Assembly (NCBI GenBank): GCA_035650495.1
Contig: DASRHK010000014.1
Location: forward strand, 1-13,182
From: DASRHK01 sp035650495
Lineage (GTDB): Bacteria > Pseudomonadota > Gammaproteobacteria > Nevskiales > Nevskiaceae
Direction of reading: 5' to 3'
DNA: 13,182 nt
Shown here piece after piece: positions 1-6,841 of this stretch; positions within the stretch are counted from its first letter, which is position 1, and each line of letters begins with the position of its first letter. The notes beneath the pieces were generated by a model, which worked only from the letters and a program-made list of their open reading frames with translations, was not told the DNA's origin and ran no database searches. Position numbers and translations under genes: made by a program.

Positions 1-198
1 CATCGCGGCGTGCTCCTTCTCCTCGTCGCGATTGTGCTCCAGCACGCGCTTCAGCTGCTCGTCCTTGCAGACGGCGACGCGCTGCGCGTACCAGTCGACC
101 GCTTCGAGCTCCTCGATCAGCGACTCGATGGCGCGGTGCATGTCGCGGATCTGCGGCGACAGCTCGTTGACCGGCTCGTGATAACCCTCGTGAGACAT
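1..198 (-). CDS. Encapsulated ferritin-like protein (EncFtn), N-terminal part
   Basis: The gene starts at ATG 198-196 and runs off the left edge, so only 66 residues are seen. A strong AAGGAG ribosome site lies at 209-204, five bases before the start. The translation contains EELEAVDWYAQRV (residues 29-41) and HNRDEEKEHAAM (55-66), which I recognise as the helix signatures of the Rhodospirillum rubrum EncFtn family. By alignment from memory, E30, E60 and H63 match the ferroxidase-centre residues (E32, E62, H65 there), and E29, E32 and W36 match the residues near the iron entry path. EncFtn forms an annular decamer inside an encapsulin nanocompartment and oxidises Fe(II) for storage by the shell. 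The family is usually about 100 residues plus a C-terminal shell-targeting peptide; that part is outside the window. Last gene visible of a tight leftward cluster. Confidence 0.9.
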   Translation of the reverse strand, partial: MSHEGYHEPVNELSPQIRDMHRAIESLIEELEAVDWYAQRVAVCKDEQLKRVLEHNRDEEKEHAAM

Positions 199-221
199 GA
201 CGGCTCCTTGTTAGACCTTGC

Positions 222-476
222 TTACGAGTTGAACCAGAGATCCAGCTCTTCCCACGTGCGATGCCTCGGCGCCGGCGCCTTGTGCGGCCACCAGCGCAGG
301 CCGCCGACCGTGATCAAGAGCGTGCCGAGCTTGCGCCGCTTCTTCTTCCACTTCTCCCAGACCTCGAAAGTCATGCCGGGTTTCTTGCCGATCCAGACCG
401 TTTCCGAAAATGAAGCCGTGACCCATTTGGTCGGCCGGCCGCGTTGTCTGCGCTTCGTCGCCGTCTTCGCTTTCAT
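222..476 (-). CDS. Small very basic protein of unknown function
   Basis: 84 residues, start ATG 476-474, stop TAA at 224-222. The start is supported by an AGGAG site that overlaps the stop region of the upstream gene, about seven bases before the ATG. I do not recognise the family with certainty. The N-terminus is rich in Lys and Arg and contains RRQRGRPTK (residues 9-17), whose RGRP core resembles an AT-hook minor-groove DNA-binding motif. A central segment has several tryptophans and a Lys/Arg run (WEKWKKKRRK, 40-49), and the C-terminus is acidic-aromatic (TWEELDLWF). No signal peptide or membrane segment. It sits 23 bases upstream of the EncFtn gene in the same direction, so it is probably co-expressed. 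A nucleic-acid-binding role is only a guess from charge and the AT-hook-like core. Confidence 0.8.
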   Translation of the reverse strand: MKAKTATKRRQRGRPTKWVTASFSETVWIGKKPGMTFEVWEKWKKKRRKLGTLLITVGGLRWWPHKAPAPRHRTWEELDLWFNS

Positions 477-485
477 CGCACGCTC

Positions 486-1664
486 CTAATCGCGCTCCCC
501 GCCCTCGAGCTTCTGATCCGCCGGGCCCGCGTCGTATGGGCCCGGCACTTTCTCCCAGCCCGGCGGCGGGGGCGGTGCATCGGGAAAGGCGACGCGCAGT
601 GGAATGCGGCCAATCGCTTTCTCGGTGAGCGAGCCGAAGTACAGCCACGGTCCGAACTCGCGCACGCTCGTGACCGGCGAGTACGCATCCGTTCCGGCGT
701 ACTGCAGATTCGCGACGACCTGTCCGTTGACGTCCACGCCGATCGCGATGCTGTGCCGCTTGGGTCCGGGCTGCAGGAACGCCGGCAGCTTCGCGACGAT
801 CGTGCGCGCGAACACGTCGCCGGCCATCTTGTCGAGCATGGGATCGCGCGGTGCTGCGCACGCGATCCAGAAGCGTCGGCTCATCGTGTTGTAGGAGAGG
901 TTGTCCGGGAAGCACGGCAGGTTGTCGATGAACACATCGCTCGTGCCGGCCTTGTCGCCTTTCAACCAGTACCGCATCACGCGGTACTCGGAGGTTTCGT
1001 TGACCAGCACGAATTCGTCGTCCGGTCCGATCGCGACGCCGTTGGCGAAGTGCAGATCCTTCATCAGCACCTTGGTCTCCTTGGTGCGGAAGTCGTAGCG
1101 GATCAGGCGGCCGTTCGCGCCGTGCTCGATCAGATCCTCCATGTGATGGCCGAAGCCGAACTTCGACGACGCGTCGCTGAAGTAGATGCCCTTGCCGAGC
1201 TTCTCGACGGCAAGGTCGTCGGTGAAGCCGAACTTCACGCCGTCGGCGGAATCGACCAGGACCTGCGGCTCGTTGCCGCCGTCGAGGAACATGAGGCCTT
1301 TGAACGCGTCGGCCACGACGACCCCGCCATCGGGCCCGAACGCGGTGCCGAGCGGACGGCCGTGCGTGTTGCCGAAGAACGTGTAGCCGCTGCCGTCCGG
1401 CGCGAAGCGCGCGACGCGACCGTCGAGATAGCCGGCATAGATGCGGCCGACGGCATCGACCGCGATGCCTTCGGGGCCGACCACGCCGATCTGCGCGATG
1501 CGCTGCATGCCCTTCAGCTTGTCGTTCAGCGCGAAGGTGCCCTCGGTCGACGACGGCGCAGGCTTGGGCGACCAGGCGACTGGCGCGACCTTGGTGGGCG
1601 CGATGAGCAGGTACAGCGCCGCGAGGACGAGGAGAAGCAGCAGGATCACGAAGAAGCGTTTCAT
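486..1664 (-). CDS. Membrane-anchored strictosidine synthase / SMP-30-like beta-propeller protein
   Basis: 392 residues from ATG 1664, chosen because it starts the hydrophobic leader MKRFFVILLLLLV; an upstream in-frame extension to 1709 lacks support. Residues 4-22 form one N-terminal membrane anchor or uncleaved signal, placing the rest in the periplasm. The body is a six-bladed propeller of the strictosidine synthase-like / APMAP group: GPEGIAVD (63-70), a blade repeat GRPLGTAFGPDGG (102-114), ANGVAIGPDD (207-216), RYWLKGDKAG (231-240) and FPDNLS (252-257). Proteins of this superfamily are metal-dependent hydrolases such as gluconolactonases and arylesterases; plant strictosidine synthase is an exception. 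E65, N208 and D254 lie in the motifs that usually supply metal ligands, so a hydrolase is more likely than an alkaloid synthase. The C-terminus is proline-rich (362-375). Probably the first gene of the leftward cluster; substrate unknown. Confidence 0.85.
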   Translation of the reverse strand: MKRFFVILLLLLVLAALYLLIAPTKVAPVAWSPKPAPSSTEGTFALNDKLKGMQRIAQIGVVGPEGIAVDAVGRIYAGYLDGRVARFAPDGSGYTFFGNTHGRPLGTAFGPDGGVVVADAFKGLMFLDGGNEPQVLVDSADGVKFGFTDDLAVEKLGKGIYFSDASSKFGFGHHMEDLIEHGANGRLIRYDFRTKETKVLMKDLHFANGVAIGPDDEFVLVNETSEYRVMRYWLKGDKAGTSDVFIDNLPCFPDNLSYNTMSRRFWIACAAPRDPMLDKMAGDVFARTIVAKLPAFLQPGPKRHSIAIGVDVNGQVVANLQYAGTDAYSPVTSVREFGPWLYFGSLTEKAIGRIPLRVAFPDAPPPPPGWEKVPGPYDAGPADQKLEGGERD

Positions 1665-1751
1665 TTCATCGGCCCTTCCCTTTTTGCTTATTGCCCTTGA
1701 GCCTAGCAAACTGTGCCGCCCATCCTAAAACCATATGAGCGGCGGGGAGCC
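1665..1751. promoter_or_regulatory. Divergent intergenic region
   Basis: These 87 bases separate the starts of the leftward propeller gene and the rightward acyl-CoA synthetase, so both promoters should lie here or extend into the coding ends. It is more AT-rich than its surroundings (TTTTTGCTTATTGCCC near 1681-1696, CCTAAAACCATATG near 1724-1737). I could not assign convincing -35/-10 pairs in either direction. A GGGGAG purine run at 1744-1749 lies very close to the synthetase start. Confidence 0.5.
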
Positions 1752-3404
1752 ATGGCAGACCAGAAGAATCCGCTGGAGATGCTGTTCCATTGGGAGCAGG
1801 TCAAGCCCAATCAGCGCTATCTGATCCAGCCGGTCGAAGGCCAGACCCGTACCTACACGTTCGCGCAGGCGGCCGATCAGGTCCGCCGCATGGCCGCGGC
1901 GTTGAAGGCGATGAACTTCGAGCCCGGCGCGCGCATCGCGATCTCCGGCCGCAACACCGCGCACTGGCTGTTCGCCGACCTCGCGATCAGCATGGCGGGC
2001 TATGTCGCAGTCGGCCTGTATCCGAAGCAGGCCGAGTCGGCGACGAAATACATCCTCGAGCACAGCGAGACGCGCCTGATCTTCGTCGGGCCGATGCCGG
2101 ACATCGGCGACTTCATGCGCACGCTGCCGAAGAGCATCAAGACCGTGTCGTTCCCGTATCCCGACGTGCCGCAGTGCGATTACGCGTGGGACGATCTGAT
2201 CGCGAAGCACGAGCCGCTGCGCGAGTACAAGGCGCCGGCGCACGATGCGCTGCTCACGCTGATCTACACATCGGGCACCACCGGCAACCCGAAAGGCGTG
2301 ATGATCACCTACGGCAACATGATCTTCGCCGCGCAAGGCTTGATGAGGTACCTGCCGCCGCAAGGCCAGGAAGTGCTCTTCTCGTATCTCCCGCTCGCGC
2401 ACGCGTTCGAGCGCGGCGCGGTCGAGCTCGGATCGCTCTACTTCGGCGCCGAAGTGCATTTCCTCGAGAACATCGAGAAGCTCGCGCAGGAATTGCCGAA
2501 GGTCGCGCCGACGCGCTTCTTCGGCGTGCCGCTCGTCTACGGACGCATCCAGGCCGGCGTGCTGAAGAAGCTGCCGCAGCACAAGCTCGATCGGCTCATG
2601 AGCATCCCGATCGTGCGCGGATTCATCCGCAAGAAAATCCTGAAGGGCATCGGCCTGCATCGCACGCGCTACGTGTTCTCCGGCGCGGCGCCGCTGCCGA
2701 TCCCGCTGATGGACTGGTTCAAGAAGGTCCTCGGCTTCGAGATCCTGCAGGGCTACGGCATGACCGAGAACTCGATCTACGCGAGCGCGAACCTGCCGGG
2801 ACAGAATCGCATCGGCTCGGTCGGCAAGAATTTCCCCGACTCGGGATTCAAGCTCAGCGACGAGGGCGAGATCCTCTACAAGAGCCAGGCGGTCATGGCC
2901 GGCTACTATCGCGAGCCCGAGAAGACGAAGGAGACGTTCACCGCCGACGGCTATCTGCGCACCGGCGACAAGGGCCGCGTCGACGCCGACGGCTACCTCT
3001 ACATCACCGGCCGCGTGAAGGACATCTTCAAGACGTTGAAGGGCAAGTACGTCGCGCCGGCGCCGATCGAAGGCGCACTCTCGCGCAACACCGACATCGA
3101 CCAGCTCTGCTTCGTGGGATCAGGATTGAAGCAGCCGATCATGCTGGTCACGCTCACCCCCGACGCGCGGAAGAAGCCGCGCGAGGACGTCGGCAAGCAG
3201 CTCGTCGCCGACATGGAGCTCGTCAATTCCACGCTCGAGCCGCACGAGGAGATCGCGAAGATCATCGTGGTCGGCGACACCTGGACGATCGACAACGGGT
3301 TCATGACGCCGACGATGAAGGTGAAGCGCGCCGAGGTGGAGAAGCGCTACGCCGATCTGCTGACGAAGGAGTCGGAGAACCGCAACAAGATCGCCTGGGC
3401 GTAG
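1752..3404 (+). CDS. Long-chain fatty acid--CoA ligase (AMP-forming acyl-CoA synthetase)
   Basis: 550 residues from ATG 1752 (MADQKNP); a GTG 13 codons upstream is possible but less likely. It activates fatty acids to acyl-AMP and then acyl-CoA. Core motifs of the ANL adenylate-forming superfamily are all present: P-loop YTSGTTGNPKG (172-182), GYGMTE (334-339), YLRTGD (401-406), GRVKDIFK (420-427), and the C-terminal catalytic lysine in TPTMKVKR (K523). The LKGKYVAPAPIE segment (429-440) is typical of the eukaryote-like long-chain synthetases (ACSL/FadD15 type) rather than short-chain acetyl-CoA synthetases. There is no signal peptide or clear membrane anchor, so it is cytoplasmic or peripheral on the inner membrane. 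It is divergent from the propeller/EncFtn cluster and ends in a convergent gap with long inverted repeats. Chain-length preference cannot be read from the sequence. Confidence 0.93.
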   Translation: MADQKNPLEMLFHWEQVKPNQRYLIQPVEGQTRTYTFAQAADQVRRMAAALKAMNFEPGARIAISGRNTAHWLFADLAISMAGYVAVGLYPKQAESATKYILEHSETRLIFVGPMPDIGDFMRTLPKSIKTVSFPYPDVPQCDYAWDDLIAKHEPLREYKAPAHDALLTLIYTSGTTGNPKGVMITYGNMIFAAQGLMRYLPPQGQEVLFSYLPLAHAFERGAVELGSLYFGAEVHFLENIEKLAQELPKVAPTRFFGVPLVYGRIQAGVLKKLPQHKLDRLMSIPIVRGFIRKKILKGIGLHRTRYVFSGAAPLPIPLMDWFKKVLGFEILQGYGMTENSIYASANLPGQNRIGSVGKNFPDSGFKLSDEGEILYKSQAVMAGYYREPEKTKETFTADGYLRTGDKGRVDADGYLYITGRVKDIFKTLKGKYVAPAPIEGALSRNTDIDQLCFVGSGLKQPIMLVTLTPDARKKPREDVGKQLVADMELVNSTLEPHEEIAKIIVVGDTWTIDNGFMTPTMKVKRAEVEKRYADLLTKESENRNKIAWA

Positions 3405-3415
3405 TGCCTCGCGCT

Positions 3416-3520
3416 GGCTGTTGATCCGCCTCGCCGGGGGACGCCTGAAAATTCCTTCCCTGGAGCTCGTATGCGGCCGTCCATGGCCGCATACGCCCCC
3501 GTCGAGGCGGATCAACAGCC
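3416..3520. repeat. Long inverted repeat IR1 with internal hairpin
   Basis: The arms 3416-3440 and 3496-3520 are complementary at 24 of 25 positions; the outer 18 are perfect (the single mismatch is 3434/3502). Directly inside the right arm is a second perfect 11-bp hairpin, 3468-3478 with 3485-3495 (arm CGTATGCGGCC, six-base loop). Bases 3441-3467 stay unpaired. It starts 11 bases after the acyl-CoA synthetase stop. No T-run follows in either direction, so it is not a standard intrinsic terminator. Its arm resembles that of IR2. Confidence 0.85.
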
Positions 3521-3544
3521 GCGTGGTCACAGCCGCGGTTCGTG

Positions 3545-3658
3545 GCAGGCCGCCGATCCTTCTCGGCGGGGGCGTTCGACCGCCAGGGATGGCGGGCGAC
3601 GAGGCGGCCAGGGAAGGCTAGTTTGGCCGTCCCCCGCCGAGAAGGATCGGCGGACTGC
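3545..3658. repeat. Long inverted repeat IR2 with two internal hairpins
   Basis: The arms 3545-3572 and 3631-3658 pair at 27 of 28 positions; 3550-3572 with 3631-3653 is a perfect 23-bp match. The 58-base interior holds two small hairpins, 3580-3585 with 3590-3595 (CCGCCA/TGGCGG) and 3605-3610 with 3624-3629 (CGGCCA/TGGCCG), so a single strand could fold as a three-way junction. The arm shares GATCC--CTCG-CGGGGG with IR1 (15 of 18 bases), which suggests copies of one element family. It ends 12 bases before the stop of the convergent thioredoxin-TPR gene. Confidence 0.85.
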
Positions 3659-3670
3659 GCGAGACGACCG

Positions 3671-4978
3671 CTACGACCCGACGATCTGCTTCAGCTTCGC
3701 CACATCGTCCGGAAACCATGGACCATTCTGCGCGAGCGCGTCGGCGGCGACCTTCTTGGCTTCGTCGCGTCGACCCAGCTTGATCAGCGCCTGCGCTCGC
3801 TGCTGCGCGACTGCGAGGCGATTCTGTCCGTAGGCTTTCTCGGCGGCCTTCTCGAAATACGGCAGCGCCTTCTCAGCCTCGCCGCGCGCCAGCAGGCTCT
3901 TGCCGTAGCGGAAGTTATAGACGTAATCGTCCGGATACGCGGCGATCAGCTTGACGAGCAGCGCATCGAATTCCTTCGTGCGGCCGGCGCGATCGAGATA
4001 GACGCGCTCGTTGTCCGCGAGATTGCGATCCTTCTTGAGATTGCCGCCGAGCTTCTTCTGATCGCGCTTGATGGCGCGGCCGAGCACCGACTGCTCCGCC
4101 TTCTTGTCGCCGAGCTTGGCGTAGAGATCGGCCGCGGTGAGAACCGCGCTGCGCTCGTCGGCGCACGTGGGACTCTTGCTGAACACGTGATTTGCGATCA
4201 GCTTGTCCATCGACGCGCGCTGCGATGAGAGCAGACGCTTCTGCTCGCCGGCGGGACGCGAGTCCGCGCACTCCATGTATTTCTCGAGCTCATAGTAGCG
4301 ATCGCAGCCGAGATCGCCGTCGAGCACCGCCTGCCCCGCGACGAGGCACGTGTTGACGTCCTTCGACTGCGACGCCGACAGGAACACGAGCCGCTTCGAC
4401 AACAGAGCAGCTTGGGCATCGTTCTCCAGCGCCGCGCGCGCGGGCTCGGGCAGCTGCGCTTGCCAGGCGATGCCGCCCGCGGCGTCGTTGCGTGCGAGGT
4501 ACGAGGCGAGCACCGCGCGCCCTGCTTCGATCGAAGCCGGACTCGCGTCGCGCACTTTCGCGCGCAGATCGTCGAGCGAGGTCGAGCGCGCGCTGATCTC
4601 GTCGATCTTCCTGTAGAAGTCCGCACGCGTCTGCTCGGCGAGGATGCGGCCGAGCTCGCCGCCCTTGCTGTCGAGGACGACGTAGCTCGGCAGCGCCTTC
4701 ACGCGCAGCGCTTCCTTCACCTGCGCGCCTTCGGGCGAATCGACGTCGAAGCCGACGACGACCATCGCATGCTCGACCTTGTCCCACTCGGGGCCGGTCT
4801 GCACGTTCTTCGCCATGTAGTAGCAGGAGTAGCACCACGGGGCGTGGAACTCGACCAGCACCGGCGAGTGCGCTTTCTTCGCGCGATCGAGCGCGCTCTT
4901 CAGCGCGTCCGGGGGCGCTTGCGCGGCGGATGCAACGATCGCCGCGAAGACCAGCGGCAACGACAGCAGTCGGTTCAT
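3671..4978 (-). CDS. Exported thioredoxin-fold protein with C-terminal TPR region
   Basis: 435 residues; start ATG 4978 gives an ordinary signal peptide (1-20, ending ASAAQA), and the longer upstream reading frame lies over the neighbouring gene. Residues 25-130 are a thioredoxin fold with FHAPWCYSC (active cysteines C49 and C52) and the cis-proline P97 in KALPSYVV, resembling the DsbD C-terminal/thioredoxin_7 type. It should therefore act on disulphides in the periplasm. The middle contains four more cysteines (C211, C225, C237, C272), which is unusual and may form structural disulphides. Residues about 345-412 look like tetratricopeptide helices (YGKSLLARGEAEKALPYFEKA), a protein-interaction module. 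It starts eight bases after the exported protein upstream and is the last gene of the leftward block, ending at the IR1/IR2 region. Partner and exact substrate unknown. Confidence 0.85.
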   Translation of the reverse strand: MNRLLSLPLVFAAIVASAAQAPPDALKSALDRAKKAHSPVLVEFHAPWCYSCYYMAKNVQTGPEWDKVEHAMVVVGFDVDSPEGAQVKEALRVKALPSYVVLDSKGGELGRILAEQTRADFYRKIDEISARSTSLDDLRAKVRDASPASIEAGRAVLASYLARNDAAGGIAWQAQLPEPARAALENDAQAALLSKRLVFLSASQSKDVNTCLVAGQAVLDGDLGCDRYYELEKYMECADSRPAGEQKRLLSSQRASMDKLIANHVFSKSPTCADERSAVLTAADLYAKLGDKKAEQSVLGRAIKRDQKKLGGNLKKDRNLADNERVYLDRAGRTKEFDALLVKLIAAYPDDYVYNFRYGKSLLARGEAEKALPYFEKAAEKAYGQNRLAVAQQRAQALIKLGRRDEAKKVAADALAQNGPWFPDDVAKLKQIVGS

Positions 4979-4986
4979 GGATCGCT

Positions 4987-5757
4987 CTAGTGCGGGAAAC
5001 GCTGCTCGACGCCGCCGAGCGGCGGCAGGCTCTTCGGCGCGTCGACCGGCGGCTGCGAATAGTACGCGATGCGCGTGACGTAGGCCTTGCCGGTCTTCGG
5101 ATCGTGGATGTTCGAGATGCCGCGGAACTCGAGCAGCTCCATGCGCTTCTCGTCGTAGGTCATGATCAGCGGGTCGACCAGGAACGTGAGCAGCGACGCC
5201 GGCTCGACCTTGATGCGCACCGCCGGCTTGTCCTCGAAGGTGGTGTCTTCGACGCGATACATCTTGAACTTGAAGTGATCGCATTCGGCGGGCACGACGA
5301 ACGCGAACTTCACCGTTTCGCGCCGCATCAGCTGCGCGAAGTGGTTGCGGATGAACATGTGGAAGCCGGAGTCGGCGGTGTAGTTCGGCTTCTTGGCGAC
5401 GTCGCAGGTCTTCTCGTCCTTGCCCGGGAGCTTCAGCATCATCTTGATCGGATCGCCGGCGTCGGTGATCGCCTCGACGCGCCCCATGTCCGTCTGGTCC
5501 ATGTGATACGCGGGCAGCTCCGGATCCTTGCCGAAGTCGAGCGACTTGTGCCCGATCACCTGGCCGTCCGGCGCGTAGTAGTCGATCGTGCCGCTGACCC
5601 AGCGGTCGTCCACGATGTGCTGCTCGTGCACCTCGGTGTAGAGGTACTTGTTGGTCTTGAGGTCGTAGGCGTAGCCGTAGAAGCGCAGGTTCTCGGGCGC
5701 TCCGGCCAGCGCGCTCGACGCGGCCAGCGACAGGGCCAGGGCGAAGGCAGTTTTCAT
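4987..5757 (-). CDS. Exported protein of unknown function
   Basis: 256 residues from ATG 5757, with a clear signal peptide (MKTAFALALSLAASSALA, cleavage after residue 18). I do not recognise a named family. The mature part is rich in beta-strand-like segments with alternating aromatic residues (FYGYAYDLKTNKYLYTEVH, 26-44; FAFVVPAECDHFKFKMYRV, 151-169) and ends in a short proline-rich tail. Two cysteines, C118 and C159, could form a disulphide. It lies between a lipid-type methyltransferase and an exported thioredoxin protein, and the next gene begins eight bases after its stop, so those two are probably translated together. No strong ribosome site is seen before its own start. A periplasmic, lipid- or envelope-related role is inferred from context only. 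Confidence 0.8.
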   Translation of the reverse strand: MKTAFALALSLAASSALAGAPENLRFYGYAYDLKTNKYLYTEVHEQHIVDDRWVSGTIDYYAPDGQVIGHKSLDFGKDPELPAYHMDQTDMGRVEAITDAGDPIKMMLKLPGKDEKTCDVAKKPNYTADSGFHMFIRNHFAQLMRRETVKFAFVVPAECDHFKFKMYRVEDTTFEDKPAVRIKVEPASLLTFLVDPLIMTYDEKRMELLEFRGISNIHDPKTGKAYVTRIAYYSQPPVDAPKSLPPLGGVEQRFPH

Positions 5758-5784
5758 CGGAAAGGTCGTTGGAATCGTTTCTGG

Positions 5785-5807
5785 AAAAAAGTTTAGCGCA
5801 CCTGCGC
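5785..5807 (-). terminator. Possible weak intrinsic terminator
   Basis: On the minus strand, after the methyltransferase stop, a short GCGC-AGGT-GCGC hairpin (5807-5796) is followed within six bases by a run of six T (5790-5785). The stem is only four base pairs, so at best it attenuates transcription into the exported protein gene. Confidence 0.3.
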
Positions 5808-5818
5808 CTCGAGTCTCC

Positions 5819-6841
5819 TTAAGACTTTCGCTCGAACCGATAGTGCGCCACGCCCCACTCGGCGCCGCCGCGATAGCCGAACAGCTCGGCCACCGCCATG
5901 TAGAACATGCGCCAGCGATGGAGCCAGCGCTTCGCGTTTGCCACGCCATAGGTCTTGCGGAACACCTCGAGGATCGGCTCGCGCGCGGCATCCATCCCGG
6001 CGAGCCAGTGATTGGCCGTGCGCTCGTAGTGAGTGCCGTCGATCCACCATTCGGTCGCGAGGCGGAGATCGTCCTGGAAGCTCCGCAGGAGCGCGCGGCT
6101 CGGCATGGTGCCGCCGGTGAAGAAATAGCGGCTCATCCAGTCGTCCCGGCCCTGATCCTCGAAGTGATACGCGAGATCCTGATGCGCAAAGATGTGCACG
6201 AAGAGCTTGCCCTGCGGCGCGAGCCAGCGCGCGAGCTTGGCGAGCAGCAGCCGATAGTTCTTCATGTGCTCGAACATCTCGATCGACACGATGCGATCGA
6301 ACATGGCCGGCGCGTCGAAATCGAACTCGGCGATGTTGCCGGTCACGATGCGCACGTTCGACAGGCCGCGCTCAGCAGCACGCTGGAGGATGAATTCCCG
6401 CTGCCCCGCCGAATTGGAAAGCCCGGTGATCTGCGCGTGCGGGAATTTCTCCGCGAGCCAGAGCGAGAGCGAGCCCCAGCCGCAACCGAGATCGAGGATG
6501 CGCATGCCGTCGGCGATCTGCGCGCGCTCCGCGTAGAGCGCGAGCATCCGCTCCTCGGCCTGCGCGAGCGTCTCGAGGCCGGTCGGATACAGACAGCAGG
6601 AATATTTCAGCCGCGGGCCGAGGTGCAGCCGGAAGAACTCCGGCGGCACTTCGTAGTGCTGCGCGTTCGCGGCATGCGTCTCGATGGCGATCGGGCTCGC
6701 GCCGAGCTCGTCGACGAACGCTTGCAGCTTCGATCCGGCGGCGCGCTCGTCGTCGATGCGCTGCTTCACCAGCTGACGCATGCCGAAGCGCGCGACGATG
6801 TCGGGCATCAGTCCGCGCTCGCAGAGCTCGATCGCGTTCAT
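5819..6841 (-). CDS. SAM-dependent methyltransferase, cyclopropane-fatty-acid synthase / coclaurine N-methyltransferase-like
   Basis: 340 residues from ATG 6841; longer forms would overlap the upstream gene in another frame. The start overlaps the upstream stop as ATGA, so translation is coupled. Motif I of the SAM-binding Rossmann fold is ILDLGCGWGSLSLWLAE (115-131), followed by an acidic loop and VSIEMFEHM (185-193). YSCCLYP (80-86) corresponds to the YSCGYW region of cyclopropane synthases. The segment FAHQDLAYHFEDQ and RYFFTGGTMPS (218-230, 238-248) is what I recall from plant coclaurine N-methyltransferases and their bacterial relatives, which belong to the same COG2230 family. It probably transfers a methyl or methylene group to an unsaturated acyl chain, but an amine substrate cannot be excluded. 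At 340 residues it lacks the longer N-terminal domain of E. coli Cfa. Confidence 0.85.
   Translation of the reverse strand: MNAIELCERGLMPDIVARFGMRQLVKQRIDDERAAGSKLQAFVDELGASPIAIETHAANAQHYEVPPEFFRLHLGPRLKYSCCLYPTGLETLAQAEERMLALYAERAQIADGMRILDLGCGWGSLSLWLAEKFPHAQITGLSNSAGQREFILQRAAERGLSNVRIVTGNIAEFDFDAPAMFDRIVSIEMFEHMKNYRLLLAKLARWLAPQGKLFVHIFAHQDLAYHFEDQGRDDWMSRYFFTGGTMPSRALLRSFQDDLRLATEWWIDGTHYERTANHWLAGMDAAREPILEVFRKTYGVANAKRWLHRWRMFYMAVAELFGYRGGAEWGVAHYRFERKS

Noticed and set aside
444..1700. Open frame of 418 codons on the plus strand opposite the propeller gene
   Set aside because: Antisense to a gene with a membrane anchor and clear blade motifs; shadow composition and no start signal.
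1790..3424. Second plus-strand frame of 544 codons inside the acyl-CoA synthetase
   Set aside because: Overlaps the synthetase almost completely in another frame, Arg/Ala/His-rich, no motifs.
3416..3658. CRISPR array or insertion sequence in the convergent gap
   Set aside because: Only two inverted, not direct, repeats are present, with no regular spacers; no transposase gene and no flanking target duplication could be seen.
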